Shown piece after piece: positions 1 through 12,959 of a stretch of 64,000 bases of DNA. Position numbers and translations under genes: made by a program. Origin of the DNA: Neodontobutis hainanensis (Eukaryota; Chordata; Actinopteri; Gobiiformes; Odontobutidae); NCBI GenBank assembly GCA_024349245.1, contig JALDNG010000005.1, positions 19,038,501 to 19,102,500 of the forward strand. The letters run 5' to 3'. The stretch's first letter is position 1. Each line of letters begins with the position of its first letter. Under the pieces are notes generated by a model. It searched no databases, had not been told where the DNA came from, and was given only the letters and a program-made list of their open reading frames with translations.

Positions 1-180
1 TTATATAGTTATTTTTTTATGTTGTATGATTAGGACACATGGATAAAGTTAGCTGAGTTTGGAAAAAGTCTCAAGATTTTTGGCAATTTGCCAACTAAAA
101 CTAAAACTGTATTTTTCAAACACCGATTACATTTTTCTTAACTGCTACCTTTTTCTAACGTTGATGGGGCTATGTCTAGA

Positions 181-300
181 GTCCTTTTAGTGTGGTAGTC
201 AAGAACATACCAACTAAGACCAAGTCCTGGCTACGACAAGACCAAGACTTTTAGGCATTGAGGCCAAGTAAAGACCGAGACCAAAAAAGTTAAAGAAAGT
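181..300. repeat. Degenerate CAAGACCAAG-type short tandem repeat
   Basis: The stretch repeats variants of AAGACCAAG / CAAGACCAAGAC / GACCGAGACC. I recognise this loosely as a dispersed fish repeat motif, but I cannot name its family. Confidence 0.45.
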
Positions 301-1019
301 TACAAGAACATAAAATATAGTTGTCTAAGACAATACAGATCTTTATAAAGTTTCTGAGATTGGTTGTTGGTAAAAACCAGCAAATCCTTCGTTGCAATTT
401 TTATCACTAGTAACAAATATTTAATCTGTTGTGGTCAAATATGCACATCAAGAATACTGCTAGGACCTTTAATAATGTTTAGCTTGATGGTAAACACAAT
501 AACTTTAACTCTGAAAGCTCTCAATAGGACAGACAGTCTTTCACAAATTTGTCCAGAATTTATTCCACTTTTGTTTTCTCTCTCCATTACTTTCATTTAA
601 CCTTGATGCCCAAACTTTATGTATGACCCTTGTGAGTTTTCATGTCCAGTGCCAAATCCTGCCACCTTTTGAGAAAAATCAGACATGTTTTTTGTTGTAA
701 ACTTTATTACAAATGTCACTATTGTAAGTTCAGCGGGTTACACAGAACATGACTAAGAAGTAACAAAGTTTCTCAAGGACTAGGTTATTTTGAAGAGATA
801 AGCCCAGGTAACATAGAGACTGTGACTGAACAGGATGCCAAAAGGATAAACTACTGTTTATGGTGCACTGGGCCAGTTGTCAGGCGAGACGCGAGGAGGG
901 GGCACTAAAAGCAGCGCTGCCAAGCTGTGTGCCGCACCCTGTTACCAAAGACAGGATACACCACTTTGTTTACTTCTCACAATTGAGTACATACAAAAAA
1001 AGGTCTGTGCACAGTGTGG

Positions 1020-1240
1020 CTGTCAGGTCACTGGCGGCTGCCGGCTCTTAAACCGCTGAAACAGCCAGATAAAAGGCGTCCCCTCCGCCCACCTCCGCTG
1101 GGGCTGTCAGAAAGACCCTCGCAGCTTTCCTCTCCCCGCTACTGCCCCCACCCCCCACCCAGCGCTGCTCCTGTACAGACTTACTAAAAATACAGCTCTG
1201 GGCAGGAGTCTGGATTACTGAAAGCAGGGGTGTCTCTTTG
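1020..1240. promoter_or_regulatory. GC-rich patch with a TATA-like box, weak regulatory candidate
   Basis: A C-rich block stands out in AT-rich intron. On the plus strand GATAAAAGG (1068..1076) resembles a TATA box and is followed by pyrimidine-rich CCCCTCCGCCCACCTCCGC. No transcript or ORF follows that I can support. It may simply be an enhancer-like unique block. Confidence 0.2.
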
Positions 1241-2459
1241 GATCAGTCAGGACAAGACGGAGCTCTGATGGTGCACAACTGAGGAGTAACAACATCTGTT
1301 TACAAGAAATCCCTCCAGTGCTTCCTTCCAGATCAAATGCATCCAAATCTATATGTGCTTTCCAGGTACTTTCCACATGCCATGTTATTCTGATACAGTT
1401 ATGTGAATGCATCTAACACCAGAATCCATTCCATGCATTCGTTATATCCATATCACAAAGATTGCTTGAAATACAAAAATGTGTGCACCGGGTATTCTCA
1501 TTCTGTCAAATGCAAAAACTAATGTCATTAGAATATTCAACAACACATAGCATAGCACATATTTTCATAGTATACTCAAGCCCTAGTAATCCTGGAGAAA
1601 AAAGTATAGATATTACTAAAATGGATAAATTTAGAATTTCAAATTTAGACCATTAACACTATTCTACATTCCGGGAAATACCTAACGTTCTCAAAGGAAT
1701 CGGTAAAAGTGCAAAAGGTGGAATGAAAGCTCTTCACAGAGAACGGACGCTGTATGCAGATCCATCTTTCTCCTTTTCAATCAGACCTGGAGACGTTCTC
1801 ATGTCTTCCTCGCTCTTCGCTGACAGCCTAAGTCAAAGATAATTGTGCTACGGGGGCGAGTTCACAAGGAACAATGTCTTTCATCAGAACACTAAATAAA
1901 TAGAGGGCGGCTTTGGAGAAAGAAAGAAAATCGCAAATGAATTTAACTCTCTCTCCTTTGGTGTTTTTTTTATTTTTTTTATATCTCTCTTGCTCTTCTG
2001 GTCCCGTCAGCTGACAAGAGCTCCTGTGCGCTCGCAGCATGGGGACACATAAAAAAAAAAAAAAAAAGAAAGAAAAAAACTCGACCCAATAGACCAAATA
2101 AGAGGTTAACAAGAAGTGGCACCAGGGAGAGAAATGACAAATGATTAAGAGTGGCACTGGCAGCCCTTTATTGTCAAGCTTCAAATATAAAGTTAAAGAT
2201 CTTTGAAAAAACAAAATTTTGATGTCTTTAAAATAAAAGAGGCACAAAGCCACAACAGGGGGTTATTGTCTGGCAGCCACAGGGGAGTCACTGCATAATT
2301 CTTTGTCTGTCTTTTGAACGCCATGTGGAAGAGAAAGAAAACACGGGGCAGAAAAAGGGGGGAGAGCCCTCTGGAGGCTGCATCCACTTCCTGTGATCAT
2401 ACATAATACGCTTCAAAAGTTGTTTTTTTTTCTCTTCTTCTTTCTTTTATTCTCCATTC

Positions 2460-2860
2460 AACTGATCAATTGCACCTCCTTTGCCTCCCCCTCGGCTCGT
2501 CGAGTGTTTACATCAGATGCGACTTGATGACAGGCCCTATCCGAGGCCCCGCCGAGCAGCGCTGTCATGTTGATTTATGGGAGCATCACGCCGCAACTTG
2601 TCCAAACTGAAGCCCGCAAGTTCATTAATTAACGCTGCTCGACTTTGAAGTTGCTGCGCGGACGTGTACATGCCGATGTGTAAAACGGTGTCCGCTATGT
2701 TCTCTGCGCCTTTCCCTCACTCAGGATCTCAACGGGGACCCAAAAAATAAATTATAATTCCCCAGATTGTCTTTGAACTTCTTCTGACCGTGCAATGATC
2801 CTTTTCTTTGTCCACACTGACGCCTGTATCCGGGAGTCATTAATACGCATTGCACCGCTG
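2460..2860. promoter_or_regulatory. Candidate conserved noncoding element
   Basis: Balanced base composition, no repeat signature, several CpGs and homeodomain-type cores (TTAATTAA at 2625 region, TTGATTTATGG before it) set this block apart from the surrounding AT-rich DNA. FOXP1 introns are known to be rich in conserved enhancers in vertebrates. Conservation itself cannot be seen from one sequence. Confidence 0.35.
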
Positions 2861-3789
2861 CCTATGAGAGAGCTGTGGGAAGTGCTGAGGACTAGGAATT
2901 AGAAAGATTTGGTAAAAAAATTTATAAAAATAAATAAATCCAAGCAACAAAACTGGGAGCACGTTTTGCACTGATCTCTCACAAATACATGCCTTTCTTC
3001 TTCAGCCATTTAATAATATAATTACCAAGAAACGTCTCTCACACTGTGCTCCAGCTTTTTACTACACGTCACACTAAAATGGTCATCTCTGTTTTGGCAC
3101 TTGTTTACTTGTTGAGAACAATGTGACTCCTAATGTGGAGAATGTTCCACAAAAAGAGACAGTGTATTTAGCTCCGTCAGTTGTTACCATTTATCCAGCA
3201 AATCCGACATGTTAATCAGAAGCAGGAGTGCACTTGAGCCCTACTGTCATTTTTTTTTTTACAGTCTGGAAGCAAATGGGTTTGAGGGAGGCAGAGCACA
3301 TGGGTAAGGTGTTGGTCTGGCCAGAGCAGTGTTAATGTGGCAAAAGCTCAACTCTTTACTGGTTTGCCTGGTTTAGACAAAACTACAAATGAATAGCATT
3401 AACACTTTTGTCAGTAGCCTCAAGGGGCAGTGTTAGGATGAGGGGTGTCCTGTTTTTATTTTGCATGGGAATGTAGTTACGTAGTTAAGTGAAGACTGGT
3501 TAAAAGGTAAAGATGAGCATTATAGAAATTTCATTATGGTTTAGGTTATTGAGAAGCCGTGCATTCACAAAATAACAGAAGTGAAGTTTTAATACACTAT
3601 ATTTGGGTTGTATGCAAATTAGTCATTTGTTTTTAGTTTTGATTTTAACCATTGCTTTTTTACGCCTTACTGCTTTTTCCCCAAGTGTGAAAATGAGATA
3701 GTGTGGTGTTTACGAAGCATTCATTCATTCATTCATGTTTGTAATGCTAATTGCAGGAGTTTTGTGGTGAGTTCAGTGATGAGGCTTAC

Positions 3790-3900
3790 CTCTTTGCTGG
3801 GCTTGCTTCCTGCATGATGATGCTGCTGCTGCTGCTGCTGCTGGAGGAGCTGGAGGTGGAGTTGTTCCTGCTGCTTCTTGTAAAACTCTTGGAGCTGCTG
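3790..3900 (-). CDS. foxp1: foxp1 internal coding exon C (polyglutamine-histidine exon, 37 codons)
   Basis: The exon begins QQLQEFYKKQQEQLHLQLL, continues with a run of glutamines and three histidines, and ends AGSKPSKE. The acceptor is a strong pyrimidine tract, TTCTTCTTTTCTGCAG, before CAGCAGCTC. I chose the first AG; later in-frame AGs within CAGCAG would shorten the exon by one or two Gln. The donor is AAAGAG followed by GTAAGC. Both ends are phase 0. The Q7 run is seven uninterrupted CAG codons (3823..3843 on the plus strand as CTG) followed by three CAT codons. Recalled human FOXP1 has only a short Gln run and a single His here, while human FOXP2 has about 40 Gln at the equivalent place. 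LHLQLL is FOXP2/FOXP4-like, but the AG-x-x-PSKE tail and neighbouring exons favour FOXP1. The next exon (Gln-rich, then zinc finger) should lie left of position 1. Confidence 0.95.
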
Positions 3901-4567
<667 letters not shown>

Positions 4568-4796
4568 TTATTTGACACAAACTATATGGCATATGGCTGA
4601 TGACCAACCTTTATTGTTTAGATTTATACAAGGTCTTAGAAGATCTCGAGTATACATCAAATAGAGCTCAACCATGATTATTTTGTAGTGCCATGTTTGG
4701 CACAAAGTTATTTAAATTTCTAAACCTTTTCCAAAACAAAAATTCATGACTTTCCCTTTCCTTTTAAAATTATGTGAATGTTCCAGGCTTTTCATA

Positions 4797-4802
<6 letters not shown>

Positions 4803-4855
<53 letters not shown>

Positions 4856-4890
4856 CATATATATATACACATATATATACATACATACAT
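4803..4890. repeat. (TA)n microsatellite grading into TACA/CATA
   Basis: About 25 TA units run from 4803, then mixed ATAC/ATAT units. It lies about 330 bases upstream of foxp1 exon B in transcript direction. The translated ORF across it (YIYIYI) is an artefact. Confidence 0.95.
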
Positions 4891-4969
4891 GAATAAGAGG
4901 TCATTTCAATTACATTACATTACACCCATTACATTTTGCATCATGACCTCAGATACCTCACACACATCC

Positions 4970-5345
4970 TTTATAAAGCCAATACCTCGGGAAATAGCTC
5001 CAAAACTGCACTTCACTCACTGCACTCACCCGACGTCTCTAGTGAGAATGTTTCATTCGAGATGCTGTCAACTGCCATCTAATACCGCAAGGATTCCAAG
5101 TGCCTGAAGGAGGAGGAGCTACAACAAAGAACCAAGCGGCCTCTAACAAACCCAGTCCCGGCAGAAAGGTGTGAGTACATGACTCCTCGATGCAAGTGAT
5201 TTGTTGTGACACCCCGAGAGCCCCCGACGAACAGTTGTCAGGGCGCCTTAATTGCCCCGACGGTGAAGGGGACTTGGAGTGTGCCGTCTGGATCCTGCCA
5301 CTCACGCCAATGACGTGGAATACCATTAAAACATCTTTTTTTGAC
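4970..5345. promoter_or_regulatory. Candidate conserved noncoding element
   Basis: Unique, CpG-containing sequence including CCTTAATTGCCCCGACGG and GACAGTTCGT-like segments, flanked by AT-rich DNA. It is 500 to 870 bases upstream of exon B in foxp1 orientation. No coding signal was found on either strand. Confidence 0.3.
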
Positions 5346-5779
5346 ATTTGATGACAAACAACATGATAGCGCAGTATCTAACTGTTTTTCTGATCAGTAT
5401 ACATGTATTTTAATGTCTGTTTAAGTGGCTGATAGAGCAAACATAACGGGTGACAGTTTGTCTACTCCAAGGTTACCCCAATTGTGCATCTGCCTTACAG
5501 CCTACAACACCCATTTTGAATTTTTTATGCATTTCAGAATTAGTGGCAACTGAGGGGCTTTTTTTGACACACACCCTGCATGCATATCACCTTATTCCTA
5601 TCTCCCAATTGCAGCATAAAACAAAAACAAAGCGGCGCTATAATGAACAGCTTCTGGTTGCAAATGCAAAGCAAAGGGCAGCGGTGTCAAACAGGACGGT
5701 GCCGGTTTTGATGCTTCACTTTATTGAGTGGTGCCAGGACTACTATCCCGGGAGAATGTGCCCCAACCAGGACTAACAC

Positions 5780-6480
5780 ACATTCCACATTTCTCATTTG
5801 CAGCGTCCGGCGTAAAGGAGGGAAATGTAATATTAATTCCCAGCCGTATTATGTCTTAATATGCAGTTCATCTTGACTTTTGCACATGACTTGTCCTGTC
5901 ATTTGCATAGCCCCAGCCGCCCATTTCCTAATTTCACAGTCATTATCCAGCGGAGTCCTTTTTATTTTTTTTCTCAGACCATCGCTAATTTTGATGAACT
6001 ATTTTGAAGGTCAGCCACAAGCTCTGTCTTGTGCAAGTGCCACCATCAAGACACAAACGCTAAATAATATTAGTTTAATTCATTCAGTGCGTTCTGAATC
6101 AATTCATTTCTGTATGCATTTTTTAACTCCGATGTTAACACCTTGTTTTCAAACGGGTAATCACTTTGTCAAGGCATACACAAGACATTTTACACACAGA
6201 CATCACCAATCTCCTTTGATTCAAGTGTCTTCATTTTTTACACCGTACCTCATCATGGTTTTACACTTGTCTCGAGCATCTCTAACAGTAACCACCACAA
6301 AAGCAGCTTGCTCTGTGCACAGCTCCAAGAGGCTATTACAGAGCCCCGTTTTATTACCCATTACTACAGAGGTCATTAGCAGCAAGAGGGATTGTACGCT
6401 TCTTAACCTATTGATCAATGTAACTACTACCATTTAATCCGAGGCTGAAGGAGTGAAAATCTGCCTAAGACTGGGGCCCT
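5780..6480. promoter_or_regulatory. Candidate conserved noncoding element cluster
   Basis: Unique sequence with TAAT cores (AATATTAATTCCC, TCATTAGC) and a long chance-open frame at 5880..6437 that has no domain, no codon character and no splice logic. The unusual openness of the frame and absence of repeats fit constrained noncoding DNA better than a gene. Confidence 0.3.
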
Positions 6481-7484
6481 ATTGAGATGGAAAAGAGGGA
6501 GGGGGCACTTTAGCTGAAAAATATTGCCCTGGTCGTTGTATCATGCCCATTTAGCAAAAAATGCAGGACGCCAGTCGCCATTTAGAGCACTCCCATATGG
6601 TGCACTGTCTTATCTGTGGGATGATGATCCACAAAATATATCAAATCTAAAGATGTGTCTAAAACGAGGAGTGTCGTAGCGGGCTAATAGCCGGTGGGAT
6701 CCTCTGCACCCAGCTCTAATCTGCTACGCCAGTGCAAGGGCGTGAAAAAGAGGACATTCTGAAGATGCTAGAAATAGCTGACGTTTATGAATTTTGTGAA
6801 AGGTGCAGAGCTCTTCCAGGTGCCTCCCTCCTGTACATAAAGAGGTGCTGCAGAGTGACAGGAGGAGAAGCAGCGTAACCCAACTCGGGCCTGCCGGCCA
6901 CACATGCATGTGAGCATGCATGTGTGCATATGCATACAGATACGTGCAGACCGCAAGACATAACTTTTGTTCAATGGCAAAACAAAGCAGTAAAATGGGC
7001 TCAGAAGCAATTTAGGTATCGAAGTAAGAGACTGTAGTATATCCACTAACAGAGGCAGAGGCTGTTTTGTGGTATTAAATTTAAGTTGGTCAGCATTTGT
7101 AAAATAAAGAGTAAAATACTGAATAATTAGTATCTTGTGTACTCAAAATGTAACACAGAAAGATCATAAACCGAAGATTCCTAAATACGTTCAATGAAAT
7201 ACAACTGTACTTAAGCCAATTTTAACTTTGAATAAAATACTGAAAGTGTGTATGTAAAATGATTCATTAACTTTACATTGCTTGTATTATAGGTATTCAG
7301 GCTTGTAAGAACTGAATCCAATCCCAGCTGACTTACTGACAGGCTTTGGACAAGGGCCAGATTATTCAAGAGACTGACAGCTATTCATGCTCAAACTCAT
7401 TCTCACAGACGTCACCAATCCAACCTTACAATGTATGAGGATGGTAGAAGACTTCAAGTAAAGCTGCAAAATCTGCTTAGAAAA

Positions 7485-7732
7485 GTGGTTTGTCACACCA
7501 AGAATCAAACCCCCAATGCTCTTGTTGTGGTATGAAAGCGCTATCCAAAACAATCAATGCAAAACAAAACACAACAAAGCAAACACAAAACAAGAACAAA
7601 AGCAGGTTGGTTGGGCCAGGAAATCGAACTCATAACCTGCTGGTTGTGATTCAAAAGTGTCATCAAAACCAAACAATGCATAACAAAACAGAAAGGAACA
7701 AAGCAAAATAAAACAGAGAAAAAACAAAAGGC
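7485..7732 (-). repeat. Tandem pair of tRNA-derived SINE-like units
   Basis: Two diverged units, about 7485..7602 and 7603..7732, share a layout. On the minus strand each carries a segment like AGCGCTTTCATACCACAAC followed by a B-box-like GGTTTGATTC (unit 1) or AGTTCGATTTCC (unit 2), then a purine/T-rich tail. The heads resemble the tRNA-like head of common fish SINEs (CTCACAACAAGAAGG then GGTTCGA). The two-unit arrangement could be a dimeric insertion or a local tandem duplication. Confidence 0.55.
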
Positions 7733-8159
7733 AGCTACAACCTTCTTGTTGCTACCCAATGAAAAGAAAATAGTAAGTGGAATTGTAAACAGGGAGAAAA
7801 TGTAGAAATTATAGAAAGAAGGGTTTTTTTCTAGTCTTTTTTTAGTATTATATGCATTCACTTGCACTGGTGTTAAGTAATACTTTGTAATTCTTAGTCT
7901 AAATTTCTTTTTAAACATTGTGTTTATAAGCTGCAATCTTTTACCTGTATTTATCAATCTTGTGAGGAAGAGCTCTTTATATTGTGATTTGTGATGTTTT
8001 TTATTCGATTTAAATTTTACTTTACATTGTACTACGACTACAACTTGTATTGAAATGTGCATATTACTACACACTATAAAAGTGCACATGACAAATAAAG
8101 CATTTAATCTCATCTAGTCCTGAAAATATTATGACAGGATCCAAGCTGCTTTAGTGAAA

Positions 8160-8450
8160 ATGTTACAATGTCACTGATTTGTCGTTGATGAAGTCGCTCC
8201 CGAAACACCCTCTATTTTCGAGTCACAGTTCAGACCGCGGTGAAAAGGAGCAGAGGTGAACAAAGCTGTAAGATAGTCGTCCGTCCAGCCACGAGGCAAT
8301 TAACGCAAACAGAAACGAGGGACAGGGAGAGGTGAATGTCAGCGAGCCCGGCACAGATGTCTGACTGTCCACTAAGGTGAGGAGCTGCTCTGCTCCGAGG
8401 AAAGAAAAAAGATACATATAAAGGAGAATTATCAAATTTTCATTAGTGCT
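8160..8450. promoter_or_regulatory. Candidate conserved noncoding element
   Basis: A CpG-containing unique block (CGAAACACC, CCGCGG, CGTCCGTCCAGCCACG) sits between AT-rich stretches. No repeat or ORF with recognisable content. Assigned only on composition and uniqueness. Confidence 0.25.
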
Positions 8451-8529
8451 CCCTGGGGTTGTTTTTGTGGGGCATCAAATGGAATAGAGAAGTAAAAAAA
8501 AAAAAAGAGGAATAACAAGCCCAGGAGAA

Positions 8530-8745
8530 ATCACGGTGTGTTTGATGCTGTTGTTTTACCTTGGCCTGCCGTGGCGAAAGACTTCCCCTCCTCACTGTGA
8601 TCTCCTGCATGAAAATGTCGCCGAATGAGGATTTCAGCGCAGCTATTGTCCTCCAGTAATGTGTAATTAGCCCTCGACAAGACTGGAAAGACTAATTCTG
8701 TATTGCAAGTTGATTGAAATCTCTGAGGTGGGGAACGTTTCATTT
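8530..8745. promoter_or_regulatory. Candidate conserved noncoding element
   Basis: Unique block with GTGTAATTAGCCC and GTCGCCGAATGAGG, separated from the previous block by a poly-A run. The openness of the minus frame across it is not accompanied by any protein motif. Confidence 0.25.
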
Positions 8746-11449
8746 GTACGGTTAAAAATAATTCCTATATAACAATTGCAGAATAGTGGACATTCAGAGC
8801 CCAGACACATAAGTGAAAAAATAAAATAATACATTACTTAATTAAATAAAGCTACACTCATTTTACAAAAGCTGTATTTTCACTGAGTGATCACTCATTT
8901 TAAACAATCAAGCATATAAAAAAATGAATAAAAAAGCACTGTTTCTAAGTTAACCATCCACTCGCAGTAACACATTTCATAAAGAAAAAAAGTGTCACTC
9001 TTCTGCAGATCTATATCAAATTCAAACGCATAGCTGCATTTTTCAACTTTTCATCACACTGTATCAAAAATCCTAAAAAGCTGTTAAAGATCAAAATGGA
9101 TCTACATAAGGCATATTGGAACGTGAATTTGGAGAGAGAACAACTGTAAAAACAAAAGTCAATTGCATTTTAATTAACTTTTCAACTGCAAACAAACAGG
9201 TTTTCATCAGCCGCCCGCAGTGTCAGCTCTGTCCAAATAAATGGCGGAGCCAAAGTGAACGCTCTCACTGTCGACCCAACAATAACAGATATCACAGGCC
9301 AACGACGGTTCCCACACTGGACAGCAGCAGGTGACCATACGCATGCACACACCTAGAACAGGCCCAGACATTTTACAATTATCAGTCATATCATAAACCA
9401 CCATTTGCCTTTTTTCTTTTGACTCTGAGTATATTGTATTTTAAAGTTACAAAAAATGTTGTCACAGCTTTTTTAAGTGTATAAAATTTGCACACTATTC
9501 AAGGCAAGCTTTTAAGGTGTTAACCATTTCCACATTTCACTTCTGGGGTTCTCAAACTTCTACATACACATTAAATAATCCTTATCATATTCATATAAAT
9601 TTACTTTAAAAAAGCCTTTTAGAAGTTACAGAATAAGCAAAATTCAGTTTTGTATTTATTTCCTCAAAGTTCAATCATATCATAATAATATACTTAAAAA
9701 AAGACAATAAAAGCTTAAAGTATTGTGTTTAAATGATAATAATAGTAATTTTGTTTCTTGCTATAGCAGAAAGATAACTACCTTTTTACTTTAACAAATG
9801 TGACCCAAATTTCAACATGTTTCAAGTTATTTTAGATCCTTACATACAAATCGTTTTATTTTTTTCAATACAATTTATTTAAATAGATCCATTACAACAA
9901 TTATGTTTTGTGCATAACAAATTTCTGTCTTGCAAAAGCAGTGAGACATTTTAAAAAATCTTTTCAAAACTAAGTCGAGACTGTTTAGTTTTCAATGTTT
10001 TCCATCATCTTACAAACTAAACGTTCTCTTATCATATCATCATCATCATTTATTGTATAAAATAGCTATTGTGCTTAATAATGATAATAAAACTTTGGAG
10101 TATATGCAATGGCAGAAAGATATGTCCATCTTTTTTAAGAAATTTGACCAAAAATTGACCAATTAAAAATATATATAATCAATAATAATGCTCATAATTT
10201 ATAAAAGCCATTTAAAACACTTGTTCTATTTTGCCTAAACAATAATAATAATTCTCATGCAACAGCAGGATGATTAGACTCATTGTCAAACAACTTCAAG
10301 AAATTGGCCCCAAATTCAAGCAGGTTTCCAACCTTGAAAATACTGCATTGAAATTCCAGGATCTCAAGCCCACGTGGGAACACTCCCAGAGAAAGTCTTT
10401 CATTTCTGACGTGCCCTGTCAGTCTTTTCGACCTCTTAAGCCACACCTCCAACTGCGTATTCTTCTACCACGAGCCATTTGACCCGTTCCCACAAATTAG
10501 GCCAACATGTCCAATACCACCCACATTTTTTTTCCCGGAATCATGACTTTTGAACGGGATGGCGGGTCATGATCTACGGTGTGGCAGCCCCAACACCCGT
10601 TAGGCAACAGCTTTTTTCAGATGCAGCGTTTGAGTCGGTTGAGATTTAATTAAGATGGCAGTCTCTTAAATCCCTTTCAAATGAAACTGAAGTCAAAAAG
10701 ACAATGGCTGACACATCCGCATGCACACTGTTTCTATTCTTTGCTCACCAGCAAACCCTACACTAATCCTTGTTTCCATGACGGCAGACAAGAAGGCTAC
10801 AAACGCTGTTGCTGCTAAATATTATGTCCATTTACTTATATAAACTATATCAAGTATAGACAATTTTCTTCCTTCCATTATTTGACCAGATACAACTTAA
10901 AGGTCAAGCACCTTTCCACCTTTAAAAGCATCTCTTAAATTAAACATTCATAAATATTATCCATATGCAAAATGATTAGTCTCACAATGAAATACAAAAA
11001 AAAAAAAATCCATTGAATAAGAAAACTATTTGGTCAAATAAATTTGCATTTCAAACATATTTCCACAAATACATACTGACAATAAAAGTGACAATCTTCT
11101 ATTCTGTGTTCTGTGACTTATTTGAATCCTCTATGTAATGAGCAAGCTGCTATCACAAAGATTTTTGCTGTGAAAAAGATGCTTACATTCTCAAGCACTC
11201 TGACAAAAATGCGAAGGCTTTTCAAACCCTGACTAAAATATTGAAACTTGCATTTTCAAGGACTTCAAGGTTCCAGTTTTATCTAACCATACAAACAAGT
11301 TGTGATAGAGATGAATGTTTAAAAAAAGAGCTTGAGCCGTAAAACAGAGCAGCGTGTAATCTTATCGCCATTCTCCTGTCCCTACTCTTTGAAACACATG
11401 GCATCTAAAGTGTTGAGTTAATCTTTCCTATCTGAAACAGAGACGTGCT

Positions 11450-11970
11450 GCAATGACCCTTAAAAATGAATGAATGCCGCCTTTTTTTTTTCAAGTAAAA
11501 ACATGTTTTGCTTGAGGAAGCCAGGGAGCAACAGCACAGAGCAGCTGGCGGTTCACTATATCACTACTAAACTATTCCCCCGTCTCTTCTGCCTGCTTGC
11601 CCCGCTGCTGGAAAAGGATATCCCAGCAGCAGCAAGCATGAGCTGGGGGGGGTGCCTATACCAGCCCCATGCCCCTTTTCTCGTTTCTGGGTACACACAG
11701 CTAATATCTGGTTGCCTATGTCATGGTTTAGAAATGACAGGTGCTGGCAGCCCCTGGTCTTGACAGGCCACTGCACAAATAACGCCCCTGCCTGAAAGGG
11801 CTAATGCACTACTAATGAACAATAAATCAACTTTGATTACAAACTGTCAAGCCAATCAGCTCTCCCAAACTGCGAGTCTCGGGCACAGCTGCACGGCATT
11901 ACGCTGCACGCCGCCCCGTCCCGGCTCCACACTGCTCCACACGCTGTTAATTTCTTTATTCTTATAGGTG
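11450..11970. promoter_or_regulatory. Candidate conserved noncoding element cluster
   Basis: Two adjacent GC-balanced blocks. The first includes CCCAGCAGCAGCAAGCATG. The second has CTTTGATTAC (a TCF/LEF-like CTTTGAT core), CAAGCCAATCAGC (CCAAT box) and a CpG-rich stretch with GCACGCCGCCCCGTCCCGG. Neither carries a supportable exon. Confidence 0.33.
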
Positions 11971-12959
11971 CATTCTTTAGCTGCACTGATGCAAGGTGCT
12001 GTAATGTAACACACACTTTAATGCTGTGCTATGCTGTTCAAGTTCAAATACAGAGCAATATCTTATATAAGACTTTATTTATATTTATTTTTTATCTCTT
12101 CAAAAGAAAACGGAAACAAAGCCTAAAGTTGTCGTCAAGTCAGTGAAGTAAACAAAACTACTTTCAGTCCTGAATCCACTTTCACTTTAAGTTCACACAG
12201 ACAGGACTCTGGAGTTTTTTTTTTCCAAGCTGATATGAGCGATGGCATTTGGAGTGACAGCGTGTCTCCAACATGGTTTTGTGGTGACCGTGTCACCAAT
12301 AGAGTTGTGCCAAGTGCTGTCTTAATTCACAGTGACATGATAAGGACAGGGAGGATTAGTGCAGGCCATAGGCAACGTCTGACCAATGCACAACAGACAC
12401 TGCACGAGGACTGAATAAAGTCTCCCCAAAGTAGAGTAAAGTGCTTAACGTTTAAAAAGCTAACAACATTCTTTATCATTGATAGCATGAGTAAATACAC
12501 CTGTCTATTTTTCCAACTTTCAAAAATTCTTACATCCTGCTTGACTGGTTAGCTCACTGAGCAAAGTAAACATAACTCAAAAACAAGCTAAAAGGTAGTC
12601 ACAAGCTTACTGTATCTTCCAGCACAAAGCCAAATTTACTATTTAAGAAAGAGCCAAAACACTGAACAATAGGTCAAAACCAAAGTGTGTAAAAACAGAG
12701 TAAAACCACTGTTAACAGAGTGTAGTTTATAAAGACACAGAATAAGTAATGCTACTGTAAATAACAACACAGAGATCACTGTCATTGTCTCGACACAAAA
12801 GTACAGTCTGGATCACTTCACATGACAAAATTAACCACTCATCCAACATCAACATAGACAGACAAAGCCTGTGTTTCTCCTTCTCCCTGGTCAAATTAAA
12901 TTGTCAAGTTTTTTCCCAGAGACAAGAAAAGCTGGCAAAATCACAGAAATCAATCATAT

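Larger units (their letters stand above)
1..3789 (-). other. foxp1: foxp1 intron downstream of exon C (3' end outside the window)
   Basis: This begins at the GTAAGC donor at 3789 and runs off the left edge. I searched both strands for the next FOXP exon (a further Gln/Leu-rich segment leading to the zinc finger) and did not find it. The contents are a CAAGACC-type repeat near 180..300, a GC-rich patch at 1020..1240, homopolymer runs of T and A near 1965..2075, a unique-looking block at 2460..2860, and otherwise plain AT-rich sequence. In 300..1000, 1240..1950 and 2860..3720 I see nothing beyond short A/T runs. Confidence 0.85.

Noticed and set aside
5880..6437. A 185-codon open frame on the plus strand
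   Set aside because: The translation is a mix of Ser, Thr, His and Leu with no domain, no splice context and no paired exon. It lies within foxp1 intron DNA; I treat the openness as chance.
7541..8113. A 190-codon minus-strand open frame
   Set aside because: It covers the tRNA-like tandem repeat and an AT-rich stretch, giving Phe/Cys-rich and Lys-rich low-complexity translation. Not a gene.
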